DNA from: Allolobophora icterica
Taxonomy: Eukaryota; Annelida; Clitellata; Crassiclitellata; Lumbricidae
Length of the DNA stretch: 64,000 nt
Direction: 5' to 3'
NCBI GenBank assembly: GCA_963556255.1
Contig: OY744610.1
Span: forward strand, 66,802,757-66,866,756
In this document: positions 20,830-32,089 of the stretch, one piece after another
How the letters are laid out: every line of letters starts with the position of its first letter
How positions within the stretch are numbered: position 1 is the first letter of the stretch
Made by a program: the position numbers and the translations under genes
Notes under the pieces: generated by a model
What the model was told of the DNA's origin: nothing
The model's database searches: none
What the model saw: the letters and a program-made list of their open reading frames with translations, nothing else

Positions 20830-21905
20830 ATGAGGTATGTCAATATGTCGGTGTAGCCTTGGGCGGAGCCTTAGAAACTAGGTAGGAAGTCCGTCTGACC
20901 CTCTGGGGTATGGGGAAAAAGATCCCGTATTCGGTAATGAAGTTACGGTAGGTGTGTGTGGTGAGTTTGTTGAGAGGCTCAATATAGTTAGGGTCGTCAG
21001 AGGCAGGGGCGAAGTATATATATTGAGATCTTCAGCGTTTATTAATATTGGGTTCGGCAGTTTCTTAAATATTTGATTTACATTTGCCAGAGGATTTTGT
21101 ATTCACCTTTATGGTTGACTCCTTTGAGGTGTCTTCAGTTAGCTTTAGCGACTCCAACTGTTAGGGATGCGACCTTTTCAGTTCTTCCCCTTCCGTCTCA
21201 GTCGGTTTCTAGTGCACATTAGGCGTTTTATGTCAGGGGTTATGAACTCAAGATCTTTCGTGGTCAGGGAGATGGTAGAAAGTACCTATAGTCGTCTTCG
21301 TACATGTACTCATAGAAAAGCATCCATCCGCCTTGAGGATCCTCCGATTGTATTGTGTATTGTTGATGTTGGTTTCAGTGTCGATGGTCGTCAAGCTACG
21401 CAGTAGGCTAGCAAGTTGTCTGCATTCCCCAATCTGTCATAGTAGTATGGGCAGTTGCTATTATGGCTATGAGGTCAGGTTGAACAGCCGAAGAGATGAC
21501 TTTGATCTTATATATCCCGGGTTGCGAGACCAAGAGTTGGTAAAGAGTGGTAGTCCCGCGCGTAGGCTCTGAGACAGTTAGGAGTAGGCTGGTGTGCTCA
21601 GTTATCTCTGAAATGTTGAGGTTGTTAAAGTCACCAGCAAGCATGATCATGGCAGATTCATCTGCGCGATTGAGGATCGCGGTTGGATATCTCGGGCGGG
21701 GTGGATGGGATAGGCACTAGGGGTTGGGGGGGGGGGCGTTTTTACCTTGTTGTGACCCGATTCCTATACTTAGAGGGAGGAGGGATCTGATGGATTTTTC
21801 TCTTTTCATTATGGCACCTCTAACTACTATAATGCCAGGCCGTTTGGTTGTTATCGTCATACTGTACATCCTGTCACGCTTTGCAGGCAGTCTCCAGAGG
21901 TCGGT
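20830..21905 (-). mobile_element. Degenerate LINE fragment: endonuclease end, linker and RT start
   Basis: On the minus strand, 21650-21408 encodes AGDFNN and SQPGIYKIKVISSAVQPD, the end of an apurinic endonuclease domain. About 21250-21170 encodes FITPDIKRLMCTRNRLRRK, the usual linker before RT, and about 20990-20860 resembles an early RT segment. Frame changes and stops between them show it is dead. Confidence 0.55.
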
Positions 21906-22327
21906 AGGAGCTTAAATGTTAACCTTTTGAAACCTCCAGTTGTCCAATAAAAGTCCAGTTTAGAGGGCCACACAACTATTTTGTAAGCAAAGACACCAAC
22001 AGATTAGGTTCAACGTAGGTAAAAACTTTCCTCCGCAGACGATTTATTTTAAAATCTGAGAAAATACGACAGCCATGATCGGCGCTCCTGACGTAGTGAC
22101 AAATATTTTAAAAATCTGGCCTATCCTATACCATGAGCACAATTTAATAAGACAACAGTTGATAGGCCTACATGAATGTTTTTGCTAAATTTCTCAATTG
22201 AAGCCATCTTATATATCTATATGTAGATAATACTGTATATTAAACATAATATATATTAATTTATATAAACCATGGAAACCGCGAGATCGCAGAGATGGAT
22301 GCAACCACATGAAATTACAATGCTCCG

Positions 22328-22344
22328 GTTAGACACCTTTTATT
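22328..22344 (-). promoter_or_regulatory. Start block, minus, TATA lost
   Basis: GTTAGACACCTTTTATT. Divergent from the plus module at 22444; the gap is 99 bp. Confidence 0.35.
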
Positions 22345-22359
22345 AACGACATCGTATTA

Positions 22360-22700
22360 CCGTAAAAGAATGGTGGACGCTTCAGGTGACAAATGTAGCA
22401 GGTAATAAAACTGGAAATATATAAAGTCTCTAATACACGAATAAAAGGTGTTTAACGTTCAGTATTTAGCGAATTCTTCAGTCTGACAAGACCGTAGACG
22501 TCGACCAGATTCTGTATTTAAGATGATTAGCGTCGCCCTCCTCTTTATCCAGGCTTCGGACTGGTCCTACCCGAAGTAAACCGAAGTTAAGATTGAGTAT
22601 TGTTGCTCTCGTGTCCGGTGCTTCGGGGTCAAGTGACTCTCAACGTCAGGGTCAATAAACGAACGCAGGGGTTAATTTAAGGGGGGATAGAATATCTCGC
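22360..22700. repeat. Duplication SD4, copy 1
   Basis: Shares the divergent start-block pair, TTCAGTATTTAGCGAATTCT, TCAGTCTGACAAG and CTACCCGAAGTAAACCGAAG with 22960-23330 and 49700-50010. Confidence 0.75.
22418..22455 (+). promoter_or_regulatory. Start-block module, plus
   Basis: TATATAAA at 22418-22425, AAAGGTGTTTAA at 22444-22455 (26 bp). Confidence 0.55.
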
Positions 22701-22935
22701 GACACCGGCAATATTACTAGACGCTCGACATTCATTAGATCGATATTCTCTCCCTGCTGCAGTTTGACTACTAATCGCGGCAGAGTTGATTGGGCGATAT
22801 GCACTGACCGTGCGAATGCATTTTATACTAACCCTCGACTACGTTGTTAGTGCAAGGATTATCTTGACGGACTGCTTCGTAGCAATCCAAGATGTCTCAG
22901 GTGAAGAGCAAATGTTGGTAAAGTTAACGCTCCGA

Positions 22936-22975
22936 TTAGACACCTTTCATTAAGAGCATCACATTATTTATAAAG
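22936..22975 (-). promoter_or_regulatory. Start-block module, minus
   Basis: TTAGACACCTTTCATT at 22936-22951; TTTATAAAG at 22967-22975 (27 bp). Divergent partner at 23053. Confidence 0.5.
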
Positions 22976-23330
22976 AACATTCTAGCGTCTCTCGTGACGA
23001 ATTAAACAATTAACGCGAGTTGGAAATATATAAGTTTTGTAGCTCAAGAATAAAAGGTGTTTAAGAATGAACCGAATATTTCCTTGTAACGTTCAGTATT
23101 TAGCGAATTCTTCAGTCTGACAAGCCCTTTGACGTCGACCTTACGAATGGTACGCAGTTTTTGCATAAACGATTATTAGCGTCGCTCTCCTCCTTATCCA
23201 GGCTTCGGACTGGCCCTACCCGAAGTAAACCGAAGCTCAGATTGAATATTGTTTCTCTCGTGTCTGGTGCTTCTGGGGTAAAGTGACTCTGAACGTCAGG
23301 GTCAGATAAACGAACGCAGGGGTTAATTGC
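22960..23330. repeat. Duplication SD4, copy 2
   Basis: Direct neighbour of copy 1 in the same orientation, about 600 bp apart. Confidence 0.75.
23027..23065 (+). promoter_or_regulatory. Start-block module, plus
   Basis: TATATAAG at 23027-23034, AAAGGTGTTTAAG at 23053-23065 (26 bp). Confidence 0.55.
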
Positions 23331-23359
23331 CTTCGACAGATGCGATCTCGCCATCACTT

Positions 23360-23980
23360 GGCTGCGGATGCGGGAAAAGCAGCAGCAGCAGCAGCCGTGA
23401 TGTGATGACTGGCTCTTTCTGCAATCCAGAGAACGAATCTGAGCAGATGGCGCTATATAAATTGACTCTTGTGTTGCATTACATGTAAAACTGTAATTCT
23501 AATTGTAATATTGTATGACCAGGATTATAAATGAAATCGTAGATTGTAATATTGCGCCCAATTCTACTCCGACTTATTCATAAAACTCATGCATTGAACG
23601 ATGGCGCCACAGGTTTTAGAGGTGCATTAATTTACTCATTGCGCAGTTATTAAGCGCTACTAGCTATTGACCAATGGCTGGACAGAGTTTAGTATTTTAT
23701 AAACTACCGCTGTGATCGCCAACCTGAAACAAATCATGTGTCGAACAGGAAGCCAATGCAAAGACTGAGACACAATAACTGGTAGGAAACTAGGAAAGTA
23801 ATGAAGTGGTAAAGTGCCTTATTAATGTCCAATCATTGATCGATGACACTGAGCAATTATGAGTTAAGGATTTGCTCAAGGTCACTAATTGTCTCCGCGT
23901 TAAAAGGCGAGCTCTCAAGTTATCGGCCGACCGTATCGCACTAAGTATATAAAGCTATTCAATACCTAATCTGACTCCGC
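23360..23980. other. SINE fragments in non-coding DNA
   Basis: A plus SINE tail (GGCGCTATATAAATTG, about 23450) and a minus SINE piece (GGATTTGCTCAAGGTCAC to CGAGCTCTCAAG, about 23868-23920) are visible. The rest is unrecognised. Confidence 0.45.
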
Positions 23981-24002
23981 CACTGCTCGTACTCTGGCAG
24001 TG
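23981..24002 (+). ncRNA. H3 hairpin (inverted copy)
   Basis: CACTGC (23981-23986) pairs with GCAGTG (23997-24002). It is directly followed by the inverted H2 at 24033, so the H2-H3 pair is intact. Confidence 0.45.
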
Positions 24003-24032
24003 CCATTCCCAAGCCTGGAGAAAGGAGGAGAT

Positions 24033-24064
24033 CGACACTAGTCATCTTTGTTATCACATTGTCG
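24033..24064 (+). ncRNA. H2 hairpin with compensatory change
   Basis: CGACA (24033-24037) pairs with TGTCG (24060-24064). The usual fifth pair G-C is replaced by A-T on both arms. Confidence 0.5.
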
Positions 24065-24250
24065 CTAAACAGTTACGGTCCAACGACCAAGAATTTGGAT
24101 ATTAGTTATTCTACTATCTGAAGCTATACGTGTTTTTACCAGGTTCGAGACTCCGTAATTGGCGATTGGTTGGTTAGTAACTGTTTAACAACACTGTCAT
24201 AACAAAGATGATTAACGTCGCCCTCCTCCTTTCTCCAGGCTTAGGACTGG

Positions 24251-24272
24251 CACTGCCAAAGTAGGAGCAGTG
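24251..24272 (+). ncRNA. H3 hairpin
   Basis: CACTGC (24251-24256) pairs with GCAGTG (24267-24272). Relative to CACTACC/GGTAGTG an A-T pair has become G-C. Confidence 0.5.
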
Positions 24273-25180
24273 GCGGTCAAACAAATTAGGTATTTACAGG
24301 ATCGGTTAAACACAAGTTTAAAGTGTTCAAAGAAAGCTTAAGAGTTGTGATTCTTTTTAATATTAAACGACATCTTGTGGCTGTGGTGAACGTTGAAATT
24401 ACGGTAAAGAAAATTAAGTCACTTCTAATGACTCGTAGCAGCGGCAGCCTTTGGTGTATGCGAAACTTGGGGTCGCACAGGGCCCACTACTTCGGAGGCC
24501 CAAAAAGTCACATAAATTAATTTGAACAAGACACTCTTTCGTCAATAAAATAAAAGAAGATAAGGAAAGTGCGCTTTCTGTGAAGAAGTGTCATTATATA
24601 TTATTCTATTTATTAATTTATTTTATAATTTTTATTTCGATTTAGTACTTCTATGTTTTACATTCAATGCTTCTAGCTACTGTCCCATTGTGCGTTTGCT
24701 AATGGTGTAATAAAGAATATACTTGCTTACTTACTTACTTATTACATATGCACTTGTATAGCTAAGATGTACTTGTTGTACTTGTTTACAATCTACTAAA
24801 ATAAAATGATTAGCAATGAAAACAATTGTGTGATGGGGGCCGTACAGTACACTCCGCACAGGGCTTGAAATATCGTAAGGCTCTGGTCGTAGGAATGTGA
24901 TGAAAGTATGATAATATTAAGGATTGTGTAGTTTCTTTTTGAAAACTCCGTGTCATAACGAAGACGGTAACGTCGTCCTCCTCGCTTATCCGTGCTTTTG
25001 ACTGACACAGTTGGCATTTACTTGACCGTGATGCATTTGCTAATTTTCTGGCCTCAAAAACCGGTTTGTTTAACCGATAGCAAAATATTGTTTGTACAGT
25101 TCTTAATTAGTCTATCTACAGGGCCTATAATGTATAAAAATTCATTGAAACCGCTAACGATAGAAATGATTTCTGTTTGA

Positions 25181-25214
25181 CGATGCTGTGTATTTACAAA
25201 GATGACTAGCGTCG
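25181..25214 (+). ncRNA. H2 hairpin with G-U pair
   Basis: CGATGCT (25181-25187) pairs with AGCGTCG (25208-25214); one C-G has become U-G, keeping the stem. ACAAAGATGA forms the loop side. Confidence 0.5.
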
Positions 25215-25360
25215 CCCTCCTCGTTTGTCCCGGTTTAGGACTGGCAATACCAATAGCGACTGGATTGGATTTGGATTCCAAGATATAATGATACCTTATT
25301 ATTGCAACAAAGCCGTTGGCACACCGTCCTAACAGGTTGAATATGAAGTAAAATTTTCCT

Positions 25361-25398
25361 TTTATAGCGTATTTGACAAATGATTTAAAGGTGTTCAG
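25361..25398 (+). promoter_or_regulatory. Start-block module, plus, diverged
   Basis: TTTATAG at 25361 and AAAGGTGTTCAG at 25387-25398. Confidence 0.45.
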
Positions 25399-25622
25399 AA
25401 AAAGCTTAAAATCGATAATATTATTCACAGGCATTCATATTAAAAATTGCTTCGTTATGAAACCGTTTCCTTGAAGAAAAGCTATACACAATCTTTAATG
25501 TTGTCGATCGTTTAATTACTCCCTGCGAGTAATTAAAATTGACTTAATTTTTCTTTAAAGTTAGGTCGATGTCCACCACAGGCACAATTAGCTTGCGCTG
25601 AAATTGTTGGGCTTTTCCAAAC

Positions 25623-25661
25623 TAAACACCTTGAATCGCGTGGACGTGATTGTATAAATAC
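25623..25661 (-). promoter_or_regulatory. Start-block module, minus, diverged
   Basis: TAAACACCTTGAA at 25623 and GTATAAATAC at 25652-25661. Convergent with 25387 (about 240 bp). Confidence 0.4.
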
Positions 25662-26369
25662 CTCATTATTGATTTGTCGCTAATATAGGGCCAAAGATTA
25701 CAAAATGTCGTTAAAGAGCAAATTCTATGTTGTTAGGTCATTGCCAAATATTTTTAAACCGTCCGCTGTCGCCGCTACCTCTCATTTTCATGAATTTGCT
25801 CATCCAACTTAAGTTTTGAATAACCACAATGAGACAAATTTTCCCATCGAGGTCTCGACATAAAATGGTTTCTTAAACGACCTTGTTTCATAACGAAAGT
25901 GAGTCGTGTCGTCCTCCTCTTTAACGAATTTTGATGTTAACTGCCGAGGATCTTCATCTTGGTTAATTACTCTTTAACGATGCTGTTTCATAACGACCTC
26001 CTCTTCTAATCATAATCGTAAACTCCAAATTTGTAAAGACCTACGCACTTTGATATACAGTAAAACAAAAAATCAGAAGATATGATTATGTTCGTACAGC
26101 CTAACGACATCTTGTGGTGTCGAAAGGCGTTCAGGTCTACAAGAAAATATTCTTTGAACAGTTTTCATCTTACCATACATTCAGATATTTAACAATGTGA
26201 TTGAAGGCAGATGAAATATTCAGCGGAAAACATAAATATATTTGAAAGTTTAAACAGCAATCGAACATTATACGACATCCTTTGGCCGCTGAGCCATTGA
26301 CGTCATCTTAAGAAAATCCAATTCCACCTTATGTATTGCGTTCACTTTAACTCAAGATCTAGAGTTTAA

Positions 26370-26412
26370 CGACATCTTATAGCAACAAAGGCTGTTGACG
26401 TCGACAGAAATT
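26370..26412 (+). ncRNA. H1 relative, core-first sense
   Basis: GTTTAACGACATCTTATAGC then AAAGGCTGTTGACGTCGAC. A second H1 relative lies about 110 bp on (26491-26530; TTTGGCAACAATGGCCG). Confidence 0.45.
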
Positions 26413-26555
26413 ATTTGGCATAATGTTAGGGCCGTTCTACTAAAAGGCAATTTTGAGTTGCACTTTCAATTTTTATTATTATTCCAAAGTTTAACGTCGT
26501 CCTTTGGCAACAATGGCCGTTGACGACAATTCACAAATACAATTTCTAGAAAACG

Positions 26556-26598
26556 ATAAACTTATAGTGTCCGTATAACACCATGTAAAGGTGTCAAA
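26556..26598 (+). promoter_or_regulatory. Start-block module, plus, diverged
   Basis: CTTATAGTG near 26561 and AAAGGTGTCAAA at 26587-26598. Confidence 0.4.
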
Positions 26599-26599
26599 C

Positions 26600-27120
26600 A
26601 TAAGCTTACAATGTCAGTAATGTCACATCACCCAAAGCAACATATCTAATGTTATTTATAATACACATAGCTATAAAATGTTCCGACGCAAACCAAACAG
26701 TACTTCGCAACTATTGTCACTCGCTAGAAATATTTAAACAACTTCAGACATAAATGCACAGCACATATGATTATAATTATGACATTATATTCCCATTCTA
26801 TTATTGAAATGTTTAATTGATCATTTCTTATTCCTCAGTTCAATGAGATCTTATAGCAATATGTACCACTACAATCATATCATGTATGAAATAGTACCAA
26901 TCTCACATACATCATGCATATTAAATGAAACGTATGGTTATACCAAGTACCTTTCCTCAAAGAAACTGCTCAGGTACTAAACACACTCAAGTACAAATCT
27001 CATCAACCAACAAAGCATAAAATTATATGAGCATAATAATTACAATTGTTTCAAGTTTGATATTAATGCATTCAAGATTGCATTATAATAATGTAACTTT
27101 CAATTTTGAGTTGCACCTGT
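26600..27120. other. AT-rich non-coding, nothing recognised
   Basis: No coding frame, module or terminal repeat seen. Confidence 0.5.
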
Positions 27121-27219
27121 CTTATTTATAAATTCATTTGCATCTGTTTTACAGGTGTCAAATTCAGCCGGGGCCATGGTAGTACTTTTATGTTTTTGCG
27201 ACATTTTGTGGTTGTCAAG

Positions 27220-27622
27220 CCCCCCCCCCTCCAAAGTCCTACCTGCACCTCACCGCGATGGGGCGGGGGTGAACAGCTGAGTAGGGGATTGCCCGGTGGG
27301 GCTATGCCATCAGTTGTGAAGGTCCAGGGTGAAAGCCCTGGACTGAAGGACCACTTTGGGCGACTCGCGAGGTTGACAGGCTCACCGGGAACCCCGAAAA
27401 TAGCTGGCCAACGCAGGAGGCAGGTGTTGGAAGGACACCTGAGGGCGCATGAGACCACAAAACTGGACCACCGGCTTCCTTACCCTGCCAGAAGAGGATT
27501 GGTCACCATCTGGGAAAAAGACCAAGAAACCTTAACATGACTATGTACCTAGAAACCTGGAGACGTCAAGTTGAGGACTCATCGTCGGCCCCGGCCTGAC
27601 GGAAGAGAAACAAAGAAACAAC
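27220..27622 (+). mobile_element. 403-bp retroposon with 12-bp target duplication
   Basis: GTGGTTGTCAAG occurs directly at 27208-27219 and 27623-27634. The insertion starts with a C-run, is GC-rich (GATTGCCCGGTGGGGC, CAGGGTGAAAGCCCTGG) and ends in an A-rich tail AAACAAAGAAACAAC. The related locus at 34620-34800 has the flanks without the insert (34683), an empty-site control. It is not obviously tRNA-, 5S- or 7SL-derived. The open frame across it (27106-27540) spans the junction and is not a gene. Confidence 0.7.
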
Positions 27623-27785
27623 GTGGTTGTCAAGGCCGTTGTCGACCTATCTCCGTTATTGACGATTCTACAGCTCAGTCCAGCATTAAGCAGAATCGCT
27701 CGACACGTCTGGCACCTGTGAAAAGTGCTAAACGCATCGTATAGACAGGTATTAATCAAAGGAGTGTCGTTGAAATAACGTATAA

Positions 27786-28110
27786 AATACAATCCAGGAC
27801 TGCGTTAATACTTAGAGCGGTTTGACGCGTTTAAGGCAAGGACGTGTCAGTTGACCCAGTTGGGCGTATGTGGATTATTTGTGGGTCGCGTAGGAAGATC
27901 AACAACGATCCTTTAGAAAGGGGTATCTGGTCTTTATACAAGTTTATTTATATGAGGGATTTGCAATTACGTTGGCCCCTAAATCCATTTCAGTCAAAGT
28001 TGCTAAAAAAGTCAATTTTACTACCTCGGCAGTCGTATGATGTCGTTCAACACTGTTAAGCCTTTAATGGTCTTTGGCTCAGTTTAGAAACCCTTAAATA
28101 GGGTTCACTT
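27786..28110. repeat. Duplication SD5, copy 2
   Basis: Shares GGACTGCGTTAATAC/GACCCAGTTGGGCG and TAGGAAGATCAAC landmarks with SD5 copies 1 and 3. A weak minus start block (TTTAGAAACCCTTAAA) is at 28084. Confidence 0.6.
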
Positions 28111-28294
28111 GACTATATAATAATTGTATTATATTTCGTAACTTCGATCAAGTCCAACAATCTTTTCACATCCAATATTTTTCTGGGACATAATCCTCGG
28201 AAGTCGGAAGCTGTTAAAAGAAAGAAAAAGACGTCAACGGCAACACCAGCCACAAATTTGGAATAATAATATAGACAAATAATGGCGGTAATTT

Positions 28295-28482
<188 letters not shown>

Positions 28483-28579
28483 TATCTGCGAGGGCCTCCT
28501 TGCGATCTTCGGCCCGTGGCCTTATGGCTGTCCCTCGTATGCGCTCCTCCACGACCTAATCCAGGAGCTTCGCCTATGT

Positions 28580-28670
28580 TGGTACCTCCTTTTATACCGG
28601 TGCTGGCATTGATGCAGGTTGAGAGCGCCGCTGATCTGAGTGGCGCTATATAAGTTTTCGGTTACAATTA
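28580..28670 (+). mobile_element. SINE tail fragment
   Basis: GAGAGCGCCGCTGATCTGAG then TGGCGCTATATAAG, a tail shared with 23450 and with the 31120 copy. Confidence 0.45.
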
Positions 28671-28842
28671 CAATTAGCCTAAGATTCATCTGGCGACTGA
28701 CTAACTGCGCCTCCGACTGCGCGCGTTAAAATTGTTTTAATGAATAGTAATGGTTCTGAGTTTACAGTAAATATATTATTTATTTAGCGCTTTAACAGAG
28801 TTCAAAGTGCTTGTCGCATAGCAGGCCGACTCAGTTCATAGC

Positions 28843-29146
28843 CAGTGTTTAATCTAGTCCCCCTCTCCTGAGGGGGGAAACAAGGTTTGTCGGGGGGACC
28901 AACAACGCAGACCTTTTTAGGAGAAATTTCATCCGAGTTTTTTTAGTCATTCGTCCCACTTTTTCGAACTTTAAAACTTTGACGACCTTTTTTAGGGATT
29001 CATCGGTCAACATGTATACTGGGACCCTGGGGGGAATTTCTTCCCCAAAACAGTCTCTACATTATAATATTGGTGGCCTCTGCGGGGGGAACATCAATCC
29101 TGGGGGGGAAATTCTCCCCCCAAAATGACGTCTAGATTAAACACTG
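28843..29146. mobile_element. hAT-like MITE, 304 bp
   Basis: CAGTGTTTAATCTAG at the left is perfectly inverted at the right (CTAGATTAAACACTG to 29146). GTTCATAGC is repeated on both sides (28834-28842 and 29147-29155), giving 9 bp where hAT normally gives 8. G- and C-runs sit just inside the ends. Confidence 0.75.
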
Positions 29147-29526
29147 GTTCATAGCAGAGAGCTTTATGATAATCGGCGGATTCTACATGAAGGAAGATGC
29201 TGTTGGAAGCAGCTGCTATGCAGACTGGTAGCATTGATACTATCAACAACAAGCTTTCGTTTAGTGCGCTGAGACAATGTAAGCCGATCGGTCATTGCGA
29301 TCACTATATTTCCTTCAATTACGGTATATTTAAAAAGTAATAAGGGTTTAAATAATTGCAGGTTTTGGTTTTGTCTGTTTCATCTATAGCAGAACTATTA
29401 TTGGCCACGAGAAAAAACAGGTTTGGCAATTTTACAAATATTGCAGCTAAAATATTATTGAAAACTCTCCATGCAATATAATGTATATAAATAACTAGTA
29501 TATAGTTTTCCAACTTAACTGAAATT

Positions 29527-29558
29527 GTCGTCAGCGGCTTTTGACGTCAAATGACGAC
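29527..29558 (+). ncRNA. H1 hairpin with compensatory stem
   Basis: GTCGTCA (29527-29533) pairs exactly with TGACGAC (29552-29558), unlike the common CGACGTC/GATGTCG stem, followed by GTTAAAC. Confidence 0.5.
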
Positions 29559-29742
29559 GTTAAACCTTGGAAGTACTAATAATTTGTTATAAATTCAACT
29601 TGGATATTTCCTTTGTGTGACTTTTCTCAGAGTTTCCAAAACTGAGAGCTGTGCAAACTTATCTTCCTATCAACTTCAACCGTATTTGACTGCATAAGAT
29701 GTCGTTAGCTTTTGAATGATTGCTACATTTTAACGCTCCAAA

Positions 29743-29782
29743 TTGGACACCTTTAATCAAGTTGCTAATTGTGCTATAATAA
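29743..29782 (-). promoter_or_regulatory. Start-block module, minus
   Basis: TTGGACACCTTTAATC at 29743; CTATAATAA at 29774-29782. Confidence 0.45.
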
Positions 29783-29934
29783 TCAGGAATTGAGTTCAAT
29801 TGCCAATATTATTGAGGCTACATCGGTCTTTAATGCCATAAGAAGTTGTTATAACTATTGTATCCATTCTCCCATTTGGCCAATAAAAACGCTGTCTTTA
29901 GACATTTTTTCTTGTATATGAGTTCAATAACGTT

Positions 29935-30180
29935 TAGAGCGCTCGTCTAGTAGCGTAGAGAGTACGGGTTCGATCCTCCTCCCCTGAGACGGTTACTGCG
30001 TAGGGACATTGAGCAAGTCCGTAACTCATAGATACTCAGCGCCATCGATTGATGCTTGGTCATTAGATAGTGGCGCTTAATAAATGTACAATGAAAATAG
30101 CTACAATAATAATAATGATGATAATAATTATATTAATAATAATTATGTTTGAAATTGTATCTAAAATAAGTCCTTCACTC
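29935..30180 (+). mobile_element. SINE family B, with related tail pieces split by a hAT element
   Basis: A tRNA-like head (GAGAGTACGGGTTCGATCC, about 29957) leads to GAGCAAGTCCGTAACTC and TGGCGCTTAATAAATG. A second such tail begins at AAGTCCTTCACTC (30168) and continues across the hAT insertion at 31113 (ATTACTGCTCAGCGCC to GGCGCTTAGTAAATG). Confidence 0.6.
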
Positions 30181-31112
30181 CAGGGCCTACTACGTAGGGG
30201 GAAGGAAGCAGACTGCTTCCAATTTGTGCTAGGGGGGGGGAAAGTTTCCCCCCTGGCACAGTCACTAATTTCTAATAATTAGTGACTAGTAAAGTGACTA
30301 ATTACTAATGATTCTTAAAGTATTGTATTGTGATGTATCAGTATTATGGGCCATGCAATATTTGCTGAGGTTACCGTAAAGTGTCTGAGCAGTGTTATAG
30401 TGTATCATTATTACTTGTTTTTCTTTAGCTATTGGTCATTATGTTCTGCTATTTTTTTGTTGATGAAAGATGCAAAAAGTATTTTAAAAAATTGAAGAAA
30501 TTTCCAAAATATGGGACACATGTTAAAATATTGGACAATATAGGCCACTGTTCAGCAAATATATGGGAATTTTAAAGATTGCATTATGAATGCACATTTC
30601 TGGTGTAATGCAGCGGTAAAAGGCTCCATTCCTGCCTGCTACACTGTTATCCAGCCGATAATTATTTTGCAGGGATATTTCAAGACCTGATAATCCCATT
30701 TTCACTGCACTACACAACAATAATTGTAGCACTGAAATTTTGTGCCATATTTATTACAGCTTGTCCCATAACATTTTTACAGTGCACTGGGAGCCCTGCA
30801 GAAATTAATTCAACAGTTCAGTTCAGTTGAACTAAAACGTATAGTCTTCCAAAGCCAGTTTCTTGCTCCAAAAAATGCGCTAAAACTCACCTACGGCAAT
30901 GTAGAAATCCAAAATTTTTCCGGGGAGGACCCCCGGACCCCCCACTTCAAGGGGAGGGAAGGGGAATGTACAGGAGGGGGTAAAGGGAGAGGGAGTCACG
31001 GGAGTGGGTTGGGTGGGGAATGGGGGTGTAGTGGAGGAAGGGGAGGGGAGATAGGGGGAGGGTTTACAGTAAGGGGGATTGCTTCCAGCTTACAGGGGGA
31101 TAGTAGGCCCTG
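30181..31112. mobile_element. hAT-like non-autonomous element, 932 bp, perfect 8-bp target duplication
   Basis: CAGGGCCTACTA at 30181 is inverted at the right end (TAGTAGGCCCTG to 31112). CTTCACTC is repeated exactly at 30173-30180 and 31113-31120. No transposase frame is present. It was inserted into a SINE and contains a long G-rich tract (30950-31085). Confidence 0.85.
30950..31085 (+). other. G-run tract, possible G-quadruplex region
   Basis: More than twelve runs of three or more G within about 135 bp (for example GGGGAGGGAAGGGG and GGGTTGGGTGGGG), inside the hAT element. Confidence 0.6.
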
Positions 31113-31170
31113 CTTCACTCATTACTGCTCAGCGCCATCTATTAATTCTTGTTAATTAGATAATGGCGCT
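31113..31170 (+). mobile_element. SINE 3' part, right of the hAT insertion
   Basis: Continues the SINE interrupted at 30180: TCAGCGCCATCT then GATAATGGCGCTTAGTAAATG. Confidence 0.6.
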
Positions 31171-31179
31171 TAGTAAATG

Positions 31180-31700
31180 CGATGCAATACTTTCTGCTTG
31201 AGTTTAAAATGATCTTTTTCTTCAACCGCAGGAATCGAAATCGCGTCCAACGGATCGATCAACGTTTCCGTATTCCTGACAAAACAGAGAATTGTAAATA
31301 CGACACGGATGTCTGAATACGCCAGATTGGACCTGATCCCAACGTCCGACCTCGGCACATCTTACCTCATCTTTCCGCCCCTCGCCTTCAACAATTTGAG
31401 TCGTCTATCCGTAGAAATCTATCGCGCTATAAAATCTATCGTTGCCGAGATATTCGTGTCATAACTTCGGTGACATATGTGTCAATATGGCGAGATAGAC
31501 CGATTTGCAGAATATTTTAAAATTTGTAGAAAATCTTCGGATCGTTTGCTGAAGTCGGGAATATGCGCGTTCGACTAGTTTCGGTGTCAATTATCACCAG
31601 GTATCACCAGGGAGCACCCCAGTAAATACCGAGTTCTGCCGCCATCTGCAAGACGGACAAATGATCAAAGGAAAATTCTCCAAGAAAAAAGAATTTTAAA
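31180..31700. other. Non-coding, unassigned
   Basis: Less AT-rich than its surroundings; no domain recognised in any frame. Confidence 0.4.
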
Positions 31701-31809
31701 ATACTATATTATAAAATTATATGCATATATTCAAAAATTTTTGTCAACGGCCCTTGATTGCATAAGACAACGTTCGACTGTGAATGATAGTGACATTGTA
31801 ACGCTCCAA

Positions 31810-31850
31810 TTGGACACCTTTAATTAAATGTGTTATTGGATTATAACAAT
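31810..31850 (-). promoter_or_regulatory. Start-block module, minus
   Basis: TTGGACACCTTTAATT at 31810; TTATAACAA at about 31841. Close relative of 18798. Confidence 0.4.
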
Positions 31851-32009
31851 TAGAAATTGCGTGCAATTACTGACTTGTAGAACGTTTTGTGTCAAGATGC
31901 CATAGGAACGGTAAGAACTGCTCAATTATTGCAAACATCTTATAAGTTTGATATTCGCTCTGTACTACTCGGGCAGTGCTAGACCCAAACCTAGAGAAAA
32001 AAGGAGGGT

Positions 32010-32039
32010 GACGTTTATCGTCTGTTTTAAGACAGTGTC
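32010..32039 (+). ncRNA. H2 hairpin with changed inner stem
   Basis: GAC (32010-32012) pairs with GTC (32037-32039), and GTCT (32020-32023) pairs with AGAC (32030-32033). The inner stem is CAT/ATG in most copies, so both arms changed. Confidence 0.4.
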
Positions 32040-32089
32040 GTTAAACAGCACATAACTAGCGATATTTCAGTTTTGAAAATCATTACAGA

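Noticed and set aside
27106..27540. 144-residue frame
   Set aside because: Spans the junction of a retroposon insertion; no domain and no conservation in the empty-site copy.
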